This document shows positions 55,937-64,000 of a stretch of 64,000 bases of DNA, one piece after another. This stretch comes from Lysinibacillus sp. OF-1. GTDB taxonomy: Bacteria; Bacillota; Bacilli; Bacillales_A; Planococcaceae. The notes beneath the pieces are model-generated. The model ran no database searches and had not been told where the DNA came from. It worked only from the letters and a program-made list of their open reading frames with translations. Every line of letters begins with the position of its first letter. The first letter of the stretch is position 1. The position numbers were made by a program, and so were the translations under genes. The stretch is from contig NZ_CP102798.1 of the NCBI RefSeq assembly GCF_028356935.1, positions 3,534,001-3,598,000 of the forward strand, given 5' to 3'.

Positions 55937-55986
55937 AATCAGTCCGCTCCTTTTTACTTCTATAATTTATTCAATTACTTTCTGCT

Positions 55987-56994
55987 CTAAGTCGTCGACA
56001 CTTCTTGCTGTATCGACGAAAATAAATGACAAGAAACTTGATGTGTAGCTGTCACAGTATCAAGTGTCGGTTGGACGTCTGCACATTTGTCTGTAGCAAA
56101 ACGACAACGCTTGTGGAATGCACAGCCACTCGGTGGATTTACTGGACTGGGAACATCTCCAGATAAAATAATACGGTCCTTTTTATCAAAGGGATTTTCC
56201 TTAGGAATTGCCGATAATAAGGCTTGTGTGTAGGGATGTTGAGGGTTCTCATAAATTTCCTTATATGTCCCGATTTCCACAATTTTACCCAAGTACATGA
56301 CGGCAATCCGATCACACATATAATTCACAACATTTAAATCATGTGAAATAAAAATATATGTTAAACCGAAGTCTCTCTGTAAGTCTTTTAATAGATTGAT
56401 TACCTGTGCTTGTACAGAAACATCTAATGCTGAAACAGGTTCATCGCATACAACAATATCTGGATTAAGCGCAAGGGCACGAGCAATATTGATACGTTGT
56501 CTTTGTCCCCCAGAAAATTCATGTGGATGGCGCTTTGCATGATAAGCACTTAATCCTACTGTTTCAAGTAATTCAATAACACGCTTTTTACGTGATGCTT
56601 CATCACCAATACCATGGATGACTAATGGCTCAGCAATGAGATATTCAATCGTTTTTCGAGGATCGAGTGATGCATATGGATTTTGGAAAACCATTTGTAT
56701 CGACTTTCGAGCAGAGCGAATATCCTTTGTATTTAAGCTTGCTAAATCCGTACCCTTAAACTCTACGATTCCCTCTGTTGGAGAAATCAGCTGGTTGATT
56801 AAACGAGCAACCGTCGATTTCCCACAACCTGATTCACCTACAATCCCAAGTGTTTCGCCCTTATATAATTCAAAACTGACGCCATCTACTGCTTTCACAA
56901 ATTGTGTTGATTTTTTAAAAGGGATTGAACTTTTAATGGGAAAATGCTTTTTTAAATTACTTACCTTTAAAACAAGTTCATTGTGCTGTTGCAT
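55987..56994 (-). CDS. ABC ATPase, DppF type
   Basis: A 335-residue ATPase. GESGCGKST (Walker A), [27 protein letters not shown] (Walker B) and SHDLNVVNYM are intact; the C-terminal CAFHKRCRFATDKC is the family Cys pattern. The start at 56994 has AAGGAGGG upstream, inside the previous gene, overlapping it by 17 bases; a start at 57021 is unlikely. It is the fourth gene of the leftward ABC operon. Confidence 0.92.
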   Translation of the reverse strand: MQQHNELVLKVSNLKKHFPIKSSIPFKKSTQFVKAVDGVSFELYKGETLGIVGESGCGKSTVARLINQLISPTEGIVEFKGTDLASLNTKDIRSARKSIQMVFQNPYASLDPRKTIEYLIAEPLVIHGIGDEASRKKRVIELLETVGLSAYHAKRHPHEFSGGQRQRINIARALALNPDIVVCDEPVSALDVSVQAQVINLLKDLQRDFGLTYIFISHDLNVVNYMCDRIAVMYLGKIVEIGTYKEIYENPQHPYTQALLSAIPKENPFDKKDRIILSGDVPSPVNPPSGCAFHKRCRFATDKCADVQPTLDTVTATHQVSCHLFSSIQQEVSTT

Positions 56995-58000
56995 TAAAAA
57001 TTCCCTCCTTCCTTGCGACAATTTGATTTTTCGCTTGTAAATGGCAGGCTACAAAATGATTGTCCTGCACTTCCACTAAGTCGGGTACTGTATGACGACA
57101 AATATCTGTTGCTAAAGGGCAACGTGATGAAAAGTGACAGCCGCTATGTGGCATTGTTAAATCCGGTGGACTACCTGGAATGGCCGGCAATCTTTGTTGC
57201 TCCTGTGTGCCCATTGTAATTTGAGACTCTAATAATCCCCACGTATAAGGATGTAAAGGTTTTTCATAGAGCTGTCTTGTTGTAGTCGACTCAACTGTTC
57301 GACCTGCATACATAACATTTACTTTGTCACATAACTCCCAAACCACACCTAAATCGTGTGTAATCATAATGATGGCTGTATCATGGTCTTGTTGTAATTT
57401 TTTCATTAAATCAAGAATTTGAGCTTGTACAGTTACATCCAGTGCAGTTGTTGGCTCATCGGCAATGAGTAGTTTCGGGTTACAAGCAAGAGCAATAGCA
57501 ATCATGACACGCTGACGCATGCCTCCTGAAAATTCGTGAGGATACATTTTTAATCGTTTCTCTGGCTCAGGAATACCAACCATTTTTAACATATCGACAG
57601 CTTTGATAGCGGCATCTTTCTTCGAGATCTTTTCATGTGCTTGGATGACTTCAATAATTTGATTGCCCACTGTTAATACAGGATTCAAACTTGTAATAGG
57701 ATCTTGGAAAATCATTGAAATATCATTACCTCGCACATTGCGCATTTCTTTTTCAGAAATGCCAATTAAATCACGACCATTAAAGTCAATTTTTCCATTC
57801 GTTATTTTTCCTGGCGGAGATGGAATTAAACGCATGAGAGCAGTGGCTGTAACACTTTTTCCCGACCCTGATTCTCCAACAATCCCTAGTGTTTCCTTCT
57901 TATTTAATTGTAAATTTACTCCATTGACAGCTTTCATTGTAGAGCCGCCACTTTTAAATTCTACTGTTAAATTTTCTACATCTAGTAAACGTTCAGTCAT
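56978..58000 (-). CDS. ABC ATPase, DppD type
   Basis: A 340-residue ATPase. Walker A GESGSGKS, signature [15 protein letters not shown], Walker [13 protein letters not shown] and the H-loop ITHD are present, plus the C-terminal Cys pattern [14 protein letters not shown]. The start at 58000 has GGGGGTGGAG upstream; an ATG at 58018 overlaps the previous stop. It is the partner of the following ATPase. Confidence 0.92.
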   Translation of the reverse strand: MTERLLDVENLTVEFKSGGSTMKAVNGVNLQLNKKETLGIVGESGSGKSVTATALMRLIPSPPGKITNGKIDFNGRDLIGISEKEMRNVRGNDISMIFQDPITSLNPVLTVGNQIIEVIQAHEKISKKDAAIKAVDMLKMVGIPEPEKRLKMYPHEFSGGMRQRVMIAIALACNPKLLIADEPTTALDVTVQAQILDLMKKLQQDHDTAIIMITHDLGVVWELCDKVNVMYAGRTVESTTTRQLYEKPLHPYTWGLLESQITMGTQEQQRLPAIPGSPPDLTMPHSGCHFSSRCPLATDICRHTVPDLVEVQDNHFVACHLQAKNQIVARKEGIFNATAQ

Positions 58001-58017
58001 GACTCCACCCCCTTCCA

Positions 58018-58884
58018 TTAAACTTTCATTTTCGGATCTAACGCATCACGTAATCCATCTCCTAAAAGGTTAATACCAAGAACTGTTAATAAAATACAGA
58101 TTCCTGAAAATGTCGCCATTTGAGGATTTAATACTAAAAAATCTTTACCATCTTTTAAAATACTACCCCACGAAGCTGTTGGCGGTTGAACTCCTAATCC
58201 TAAAAAGCTCAGTGCCGCCTCCGAAATAATAGCGCCCGCTGTACTCATCGTTCCATAAACAATTAAAGGAGCTAAACAGTTCGGTAATATATGGCTAAAA
58301 ATAATTCGACTATGTGTAGCACCTAGAGAATGCGTCACTTCGATGAATTCTTCTTCTTTTACACTTAAAACCTGACCACGAACAAGTCTTGCGAACCCTG
58401 GAATGTTTGCAACACCAATAGCAACAATAACGTTGACAAGTCCTTGCCCTAATACCGTCATTAGTGTAATAGCAAGTAAAATGAATGGGAATGCAAAAAG
58501 ACCATCCATCGTACGCATAATGATCGAATCAATGCGACCACCGAAATACCCTGCCACTAACCCTAATAATGTTCCAAACACAGCTCCAAATAGCACCGCT
58601 GCAATGCCGACAATCATCGATATTTGTGTACCGTAAACTAAACGACTAAACAAATCACGTCCATAATTATCCGTTCCTAGCAAATGCCCTTCTGTGTTCA
58701 TTGGTAAAAATGATTTACCGACAATCATTTCATTTGGTGGATGGGTAGCAATCAATGGTGCAAAAATTGCAACAATGGCCATCAAGGTGACAATGACTAA
58801 CCCAATTGTCGCTAATTTATTTTTTAGCAACTTGCGCAACAACGTATTTCTTTTTCTTGTTTCATTGACGATTGCTTGAGTCAT
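58018..58884 (-). CDS. ABC permease, DppC type
   Basis: A 288-residue permease. [18 protein letters not shown] (about 72-89), the EAA loop [20 protein letters not shown] and the C-terminal [18 protein letters not shown] are DppC/OppC features. It follows the DppB gene by two bases and carries GGAGGG upstream. Confidence 0.92.
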   Translation of the reverse strand: MTQAIVNETRKRNTLLRKLLKNKLATIGLVIVTLMAIVAIFAPLIATHPPNEMIVGKSFLPMNTEGHLLGTDNYGRDLFSRLVYGTQISMIVGIAAVLFGAVFGTLLGLVAGYFGGRIDSIIMRTMDGLFAFPFILLAITLMTVLGQGLVNVIVAIGVANIPGFARLVRGQVLSVKEEEFIEVTHSLGATHSRIIFSHILPNCLAPLIVYGTMSTAGAIISEAALSFLGLGVQPPTASWGSILKDGKDFLVLNPQMATFSGICILLTVLGINLLGDGLRDALDPKMKV

Positions 58885-58886
58885 TG

Positions 58887-59849
58887 TTATTTTTTCCCTC
58901 CATCCGATTCTAAATTGACCTTAGGATTGACAACTTTATAAAGCACGTCCACTACTAAGTTAACAAGTACAAAGATAAATGCGATGAAAATAACAGTACC
59001 TTGTACAACAACAAAATCACGTTTATCAATGGCATCTACAATTAGTCGCCCCATTCCAGGCCAACTAAAAATCGTTTCTGTTAAAACCGCTCCCCCCAGT
59101 AAATTGGATATCTGCATCCCTAATACCGTTAAAATAGGTGTTAGCGCATTTTTAAAGGCATGTTTACCAATCACTAAATATTCTTTAATGCCTTTAGAAC
59201 GAGCTGTTTTAATATAATCTTGCGAAATAACCTCTAACATGCTTGAACGGGTAATCCGTGCAAATGTCGCCATTGGAATCGTTGCTAATGCAAATGCTGG
59301 CAAAATTAAATGTTTCAAATAGGTCCATAGACCATCACTGATGTTGCCCATTCCAGTGGCTGGGAACCAACCAAGATTGACACTAAAGAATAAAACAAGC
59401 ATGATCCCCAACCAAAAAATGGGCATGGATACACCAACTAATGATACAAGCATGACAATATAATCAATGATTGTATTTTGCTTTCTAGCAGCTAATATTC
59501 CTGCTGGGATACCGACCACAACCGCTATAAACAAGGCTGCCAATGCTAGTATCACTGTGTTAGGGAATCTTTCTATAATAAGCCCGATGACAGACTCACT
59601 ATAAGAATAGGAATATCCTAAATTTAACTGTGCTAAGTCTCCTACATATGAAATAAATTGCGAAGGCATTGATTTATTTAATCCTAGCTCTTCTCTTAAA
59701 TTCTCTACATCTTCCACACTGGCTTGTGGCCCAAGCATTACTGAAGCTGGGTCACCTGGAATCATTCGCGTAATAATGAAGACGATGATTCCTACTACTA
59801 GCAGTGTCGGGATAAGGTTGACTAACCTTTTTAAAATAAATGAGCCCAT
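58887..59849 (-). CDS. ABC permease, DppB type
   Basis: A 320-residue permease with six predicted segments. ILKRLVNLIPTLLVVGIIVF, MIPGDPASVMLGPQAS and the EAA loop DYIKTARSKGIKEYLVIGKH are standard for DppB/OppB. It is first in the leftward operon, with AAAAGGAGG upstream, and divergent from its binding lipoprotein. Confidence 0.92.
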   Translation of the reverse strand: MGSFILKRLVNLIPTLLVVGIIVFIITRMIPGDPASVMLGPQASVEDVENLREELGLNKSMPSQFISYVGDLAQLNLGYSYSYSESVIGLIIERFPNTVILALAALFIAVVVGIPAGILAARKQNTIIDYIVMLVSLVGVSMPIFWLGIMLVLFFSVNLGWFPATGMGNISDGLWTYLKHLILPAFALATIPMATFARITRSSMLEVISQDYIKTARSKGIKEYLVIGKHAFKNALTPILTVLGMQISNLLGGAVLTETIFSWPGMGRLIVDAIDKRDFVVVQGTVIFIAFIFVLVNLVVDVLYKVVNPKVNLESDGGKK

Positions 59850-59876
59850 CTTATTAAGACCTCCTTTTCATTATTA

Positions 59877-59899
59877 GAATCAGTGGTTCATATTGTGAA
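59877..59899 (-). promoter_or_regulatory. Repeated operator element, copy 1
   Basis: A 23-base element ending in GGTTCATATTGTGAA, almost identical (21 of 23) to copy 2. Its right part TTCATATTGTGAA is a near-palindrome. It lies at the predicted start of the leftward transcript, a repressor position, 28 bases before the permease ATG. Confidence 0.7.
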
Positions 59900-59906
59900 T
59901 AACCAC

Positions 59907-59936
59907 ATACTACACCATGTGATAATTATTTGTAAA
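59907..59936 (-). promoter_or_regulatory. Promoter of the leftward ABC operon
   Basis: Minus strand: TTTACA (59936-59931), 18-base spacer, TAGTAT (59912-59907), next to operator copy 1. Confidence 0.55.
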
Positions 59937-60008
59937 TATATTTTTTCTGAATTTTTTTAATTTTATATTTACTTTCTGTTTACAAATGTGCTAATTTTAA
60001 TTCGAACC

Positions 60009-60014
60009 TATCAT
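60009..60014 (+). promoter_or_regulatory. Possible -10 of the binding-protein gene
   Basis: TATCAT differs from TATAAT in one base and lies just before operator copy 2. No good -35 is spaced correctly, so activation may be needed. Confidence 0.4.
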
Positions 60015-60018
60015 TTTT

Positions 60019-60041
60019 GAATCAACGGTTCATATTGTGAA
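60019..60041 (+). promoter_or_regulatory. Repeated operator element, copy 2
   Basis: Same 23-base element and same orientation as copy 1, 142 bases away, 24 bases before the lipoprotein ATG. It also contains a GAATCAACGGTTC half with GAA/TTC symmetry. The IclR-family protein of this cluster is the likely binder. Confidence 0.7.
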
Positions 60042-60065
60042 ACAAAATAAAGGAGGCTTATGCAG

Positions 60066-61667
60066 ATGAAGAAGATAAACGTAAAAAAACCTTTACTACT
60101 ACTCTTTTTAACTTTATTAATTGGTGTTTTAGCAGCTTGTGGTGGGAACACAGAAAAAAGTAATTCTTCAAATGAAAAAGATGGAGAAGTCACTTCAGGT
60201 GGCAAATTAAATGTTGGTCTTTCAGCCAATGCCAAAACATTTGACCCTATCAAATATACAGGGGTTTATGAATCGCAAGTTATGCGTCAAATGGGTGATA
60301 CTTTAGTTGTTTATAACAAAGATCTATCAGATATCATCCCCTCTTTAGCAACAGAATGGAAAGTGTCAGATGATATGTTAGTCTATACGTTCAAATTACG
60401 TGAGGGTGTGAAATTCCAAAAGGGGCAATACCAGGATGGCCGTGAAATGACAGCGGAAGATGTGAAATATTCTTTAGAGCGCTCCGCCAAAGAATCCGCT
60501 ATGAATCGTTTAAGTGGTGTGACAGAAGTTAAAGTGTTGTCAGATTATGAAATAGAAATTCACTTAACTACACCGAATGCTGCCCTTCTTGCTATGCTAA
60601 CGGATGCAGGAAATATCATTATTCCAAAAGAAGAGGTTGAAGGCTGGGGCGATAACTTCTCAGAACACTTCATTGGTACAGGCCCATTCCAGTTAACAGA
60701 ATGGAAAAAAGACCAAGAAGTAAAACTAGTTCGCCATGACAATTATTGGGGTGAAAAACCTCACGTTGATAATTTATCCATGAAGTTTATCTCCGATCAA
60801 AATATGATGACAAATGCATTACGTTCTGGTGACATAGATATTGCCATGGATGTCAAAGGCCAAAACAGAGAAATTATTAACCAAGATAGCAACCTTGAGC
60901 TTTTAACGAATCCAGGTTTATCTATTGTTTATCTTGACCTTAACAACAAAGTTGGTCCGACTGCTGACAAACGTGTTCGCGAGGCACTTTATATGGCAAC
61001 AAATGTTGAGGAAATCATTTCTGGTGTTAACCAATGGGGTGGCGGTGATGTTTCTTATTTACCATTACCACCAGGTTCATGGGGATATGATAAATCATTA
61101 GTTGATTTAGTACCAAAATATAATCCAGAAGAAGCAAAAAAATTGCTAGCAGAGGCTGGTTATCCTGATGGCTTCAAAACAGAGATTTATGTATCAGAAG
61201 CACGTGTGCCTTACGCAACGATTTTCCAAAGTCAATTAAAGAAAAACTTAAACATTGATGTGGAAATTAAAGTGCTTGAATGGGGTACTTACAGTGATAC
61301 TGTTGCAAAAGGGAACGCTCCAATGAATATTGGTGGCTGGACTTGGTATCCAGATCCTTATTTCTTCCTATATCAATTATTCCACACAAATCAAATCGGT
61401 GCGTTAGGTAATGGGAAAGGCTATAGTAACCCAGAGGTAGATAAATTATTAGAGCGTGCCGTATCTGAAACAGTGGTACAGGAAGAACGTGCTAAATTAT
61501 ACCAAGAAGCATTAAAACTGATTTTAGCAGATGTTCCGCGTATTGAATTAGAAGCAACACAAACCGTTGCAGGTGTAAACAAAAAAGTACAGGGCTTTGA
61601 GGTTTCTACTGACAACTCCGTACAAATTGTACATCCAAACGGTACGAACGTATCCATTTCTAAATAA
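60066..61667 (+). CDS. ABC transporter substrate-binding lipoprotein (SBP family 5)
   Basis: A 533-residue binding protein. The signal peptide ends in LAACGGN (lipobox LAAC), so it is anchored outside the membrane. SLATEWKVSDDMLVYTFKLREGVKFQ and GTGPFQLTEWKKDQEV are family-5 features. An ATG two codons earlier (60060) sits too near GGAGG, so 60066 is used. It serves the divergent permease/ATPase operon. A hairpin after the gene probably sets a higher level for it than for the following enzymes. Confidence 0.9.
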   Translation: MKKINVKKPLLLLFLTLLIGVLAACGGNTEKSNSSNEKDGEVTSGGKLNVGLSANAKTFDPIKYTGVYESQVMRQMGDTLVVYNKDLSDIIPSLATEWKVSDDMLVYTFKLREGVKFQKGQYQDGREMTAEDVKYSLERSAKESAMNRLSGVTEVKVLSDYEIEIHLTTPNAALLAMLTDAGNIIIPKEEVEGWGDNFSEHFIGTGPFQLTEWKKDQEVKLVRHDNYWGEKPHVDNLSMKFISDQNMMTNALRSGDIDIAMDVKGQNREIINQDSNLELLTNPGLSIVYLDLNNKVGPTADKRVREALYMATNVEEIISGVNQWGGGDVSYLPLPPGSWGYDKSLVDLVPKYNPEEAKKLLAEAGYPDGFKTEIYVSEARVPYATIFQSQLKKNLNIDVEIKVLEWGTYSDTVAKGNAPMNIGGWTWYPDPYFFLYQLFHTNQIGALGNGKGYSNPEVDKLLERAVSETVVQEERAKLYQEALKLILADVPRIELEATQTVAGVNKKVQGFEVSTDNSVQIVHPNGTNVSISK

Positions 61668-61674
61668 TTAACTG

Positions 61675-61706
61675 GAAAAGTGGAGATGCTTGTCTCCGCT
61701 TTTCTC
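61675..61706 (+). terminator. Attenuating terminator after the binding-protein gene
   Basis: GAAAAGTGGAGA pairs with TCTCCGCTTTTC (one G-U pair) and a short T-rich tail follows. It lies between the lipoprotein and the amidohydrolase genes, so partial read-through is expected. Confidence 0.65.
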
Positions 61707-61729
61707 TTCATAAGGAGAGATCTAATTCC

Positions 61730-62800
61730 ATGACTCGATATATAAATGGACTTGTTTTTAACTCTGAGACACGTAGCTTTAACAAACAGTCATTTCAAGT
61801 ACAGGGGCAATACTTTGCTCCATCTTCTACAACGTCTGAAATAGACATCGATTTAGATGGCTATTATATTACACCTGGCCTTATCGATAGTTGTTCACAA
61901 ATTGGCTTAGCTGAAATAGGGATTCGTTGGGAGGGAGATGATAGCTATGAATTTGACTCACATCTGGACTATTCTGTAGTTGATGGCATTTATCCATTCG
62001 ATGCTGCCTTTCAAAAAGCTATCTCCCATGGGGTGACAGCCTCTCATATCGTTCCCTCCCCTAAAAGCTTGGTCGGTGCAAAAACAGCTATTATTCATCA
62101 TACACATACAACGGTTGATGAAATGGTCATTGCCAAAGATATTGCTTATTCCTTCTCCATTGGACACCAAGCAAAAAGCACTTTTTTCGCTGAAAGGAGA
62201 AAGCCACTAACCCGTATGGGGATTGCCAAAATTTTAAGAGAAACATTGCAACAGATTCAGCAGCAAGAACCTTTAATTAAGAAAATTGTCATACGGGCAC
62301 ATAAAGCTGTGGATCTTGAATTCATTGACCGTCTTCAACAAGAGTTTAAGTCTACTTTTGATTTTCATATTATTCACGGCACTGAAGCTTCACTGCTTCA
62401 AGGGACATCCTTCAATACGGTCATTGCTGGCCCAACGTTTCGATATATCGAGCATAACGAGATGATGGCATTATCACCAAAACTATACCGCCAGTTGTCC
62501 CAACAACATACTCCGTTTGTTTTTTGTACGGATCATCCTGTTAGTAGCACCTCTCACCTAACATTAGAAGGTTGCTTAGCTGTAAGAGAAGGGCTGACAC
62601 GTCAGGATGTTCTGTATGCACTAACAACAGGAGCTGCTAATTTCCTTGGAATCGCTCATAAAACTGGCACTATTCGTGATGGCCTTCTAGCTGATTTTGT
62701 CATATGGGATAAGCATCCATTAAATTTAGATGCACAGGTTGTAGCTACTTTTATTAAAGGAACAAAAGTTTATGCAAGGGAAGAAGGGTTCTCAGAATGA
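61730..62800 (+). CDS. Amidohydrolase-family protein lacking the HxH metal motif
   Basis: A 356-residue protein of the imidazolonepropionase-like amidohydrolase group (COG1228). Where active members have GLIDxHxH, it reads GLIDSCSQIG: Cys55 and Gln57 replace the two His. FHIIHGTE and FCTDHP near the C-terminal side remain. The frame is open and has a strong ribosome site (AAGGAG), so it is not a decayed gene. It overlaps its intact paralogue as ATGA. It may be a regulatory or structural partner in a heteromer, or use a single metal. Confidence 0.8.
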   Translation: MTRYINGLVFNSETRSFNKQSFQVQGQYFAPSSTTSEIDIDLDGYYITPGLIDSCSQIGLAEIGIRWEGDDSYEFDSHLDYSVVDGIYPFDAAFQKAISHGVTASHIVPSPKSLVGAKTAIIHHTHTTVDEMVIAKDIAYSFSIGHQAKSTFFAERRKPLTRMGIAKILRETLQQIQQQEPLIKKIVIRAHKAVDLEFIDRLQQEFKSTFDFHIIHGTEASLLQGTSFNTVIAGPTFRYIEHNEMMALSPKLYRQLSQQHTPFVFCTDHPVSSTSHLTLEGCLAVREGLTRQDVLYALTTGAANFLGIAHKTGTIRDGLLADFVIWDKHPLNLDAQVVATFIKGTKVYAREEGFSE

Positions 62801-63939
62801 TTATTTATCATCATGCAAAGTTTCTCACAGTCAATGAACAAAATGATATTTTTGAACAGTTATGGATCGAAGATGGACGTATAGTCTATGTCGGTCCAGC
62901 CAAAGATTATCCTCCTCAAGCAGAGTTAGTCGATCTTCAGGGAGCTTATGTCACACCAGGCTTAATTGATATTCACGCCCATGTTGGGACATGGGCAGAG
63001 GTTACTGAAGACATTAATGATGCTAATGAATATAGCGAGCCCTTTACACCTCTTATGCATGCTCTAGATAGTGTAGATATCCGACACTTTTCCTTCCAAC
63101 ATGCGTTAGAAGGTGGTGTGACGACTGTACAAACTGGTCCAGGTAGTGCCAATGTCATTGGGGGCATTTGGAGTATTCTTAAAACAGCAGGGCCCACTCT
63201 TACCTCTCGTGTTTTAGTAGAACGAAGCGGCTTAAAGGGCGCGTTAGGAGAAAATCCAAAGAATGTTTTTGGCAATCAATACAAACGAAAGCCAATGACT
63301 CGCATGGCCATTGCCCAGCTTTTACGTGATGGTTTCCAACGTGCAAGTCAACTGAATGAACAACAACGGGCTGAGCAAATTAAACAAAATTCAGAGTTGC
63401 GTCCATTCATTGAAGTGCTACGAGGTGACATGCCCCTTCGCCTTCATTGTCACAGAGCAGATGACATTATGACAGCTATAAGAATTGCTAAAGAATTTAA
63501 TGTGAAGCTCCATTTAGAGCATTGCACAGAAGGCTATTTAATGGTCGATGCGGTTAAAAACAGTGGCTTTCATGCAACACTTGGGCCCTATATGTTAACG
63601 CCATCTAAATATGAAACACGTAATTCTACACCGGCGATTGCAGCTATTTTTAAAGAGCATAATATCCCATTTGCCATCATGACAGACCATCCATTCGTAC
63701 CAATTCAGTACTTAAAATATTGTGCTACTGAAGCTATTCGCTATGGTTTAGATGAGGACACCGCCTTAAAAAGTATTACAATAAATGCCGCTAAGCTCGT
63801 ACAGCTAGATCACCGCATTGGCAGCCTTGAGGAAGGCAAGGATGCTGATTTTGTTGTTTGGTCACACCCTATTTTTGAAACAGAAGCAAAGGTCTTACAA
63901 ACGTATGTCAATGGACAAAAATATTACGAAGCGGAGTGA
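62797..63939 (+). CDS. Amidohydrolase (COG1228, imidazolonepropionase-like)
   Basis: A 380-residue metal-dependent hydrolase. H60 and H62 in GLIDIHAHVG, RLHCHRADD, LHLEHCTEGY and the catalytic Asp in IMTDHP are all present. Segment KPMTRMAIAQLLRDGFQ is shared with the upstream paralogue (KPLTRMGIAKILRETLQ). No signal peptide. Relatives cleave cyclic imides or peptide-like amides; the substrate here is unknown. It is translationally coupled to the paralogue. Confidence 0.85.
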   Translation: MIIYHHAKFLTVNEQNDIFEQLWIEDGRIVYVGPAKDYPPQAELVDLQGAYVTPGLIDIHAHVGTWAEVTEDINDANEYSEPFTPLMHALDSVDIRHFSFQHALEGGVTTVQTGPGSANVIGGIWSILKTAGPTLTSRVLVERSGLKGALGENPKNVFGNQYKRKPMTRMAIAQLLRDGFQRASQLNEQQRAEQIKQNSELRPFIEVLRGDMPLRLHCHRADDIMTAIRIAKEFNVKLHLEHCTEGYLMVDAVKNSGFHATLGPYMLTPSKYETRNSTPAIAAIFKEHNIPFAIMTDHPFVPIQYLKYCATEAIRYGLDEDTALKSITINAAKLVQLDHRIGSLEEGKDADFVVWSHPIFETEAKVLQTYVNGQKYYEAE

Positions 63940-63944
63940 GCTTA

Positions 63945-64000
63945 TTGAAACATTCAAAAATTGCCGTAGTCACAATTGGTCAAGCGCCTCGCAAAGATAT
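63945..64000 (+). CDS. AroM-family protein (partial, runs off the window)
   Basis: Only the first 18 codons are visible. The sequence KIAVVTIGQAPRKD is the start typical of AroM-family proteins, whose function is unknown and which may share the Asp/Glu racemase fold. A TTG start at 63945 with GGAG eight bases upstream is preferred; an in-frame GTG at 63936 overlaps the previous stop. It continues the rightward operon, next to two amidohydrolases. Confidence 0.75.
   Translation, partial: MKHSKIAVVTIGQAPRKD

Noticed and set aside
57663-58073. A 136-residue plus-strand frame across an ABC ATPase gene
   Set aside because: Antisense to a gene with all ABC motifs; no independent evidence.
1-64000. 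CRISPR arrays, tRNA or rRNA genes, prophage, insertion sequences, toxin-antitoxin or other defence genes
   Set aside because: None was seen on reading both strands; all larger frames belong to metabolism, transport, regulation or core functions.

Overview
The window is chromosomal DNA of a low-GC Gram-positive Bacillales bacterium, most likely a Lysinibacillus. The D-amino acid aminotransferase reads almost like the known L. sphaericus enzyme. A D-aspartate ligase of the Enterococcus Asl type opens the window, which fits the L-Lys-D-Asp cell-wall bridge of that genus. The gene order follows the B. subtilis 'yt' region: ytnP-trmB, pepV, ytzE, ytgP, asnB, ytfP, yttB-leuS, mnmL-mnmM, ytpA, ytoA, metK-pckA, ytmA-ytkD. 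I see no tRNA, rRNA, CRISPR array, prophage or insertion sequence.

Layout. 1-20 kb: housekeeping genes, mostly on the minus strand (D-Asp ligase, lactonase, tRNA methyltransferase, lipid kinase, D-amino acid aminotransferase, dipeptidase, diguanylate cyclase, RsuA-type pseudouridine synthase, flippase, asparagine synthase, flavoprotein, AIM24 protein, two MFS transporters). The remains of an interspersed Bacillaceae-type repeat lie near 17.2-17.55 kb. 20.6-34.3 kb: a DMT exporter, then a catabolic island. The island holds two tandem cytosine-deaminase-like amidohydrolases behind a peptide-type binding lipoprotein, a divergent oligopeptide-type ABC importer, a short LytS/YesM-like kinase with a YesN-like regulator, and a membrane protein distantly like sodium:solute symporters. 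A NupC-type nucleoside transporter follows. 34.4-51.7 kb: core genes, with a Leu T-box ahead of leuS, a SAM-I riboswitch ahead of metK, an ArsR-SulP operon with a perfect palindromic operator, and the mnmL-mnmM tRNA modification pair.

51.9-64 kb: a divergent cluster that looks like one regulated system of unknown substrate. Leftward run two permeases, two ATPases, DUF1177, an M20 deacylase/peptidase, an IclR regulator and an M29/COG2309-like metalloprotein. Rightward run a binding lipoprotein, two overlapping amidohydrolases (one without its metal HxH motif) and the start of an AroM-family gene. A 23-bp element occurs once next to each divergent start (21 of 23 identical) and is the likely shared operator. 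This cluster and the kinase-symporter island are the strongest candidates for undescribed biology. Starts were moved inward where a Shine-Dalgarno sequence made the longer reading unlikely; each case is noted.
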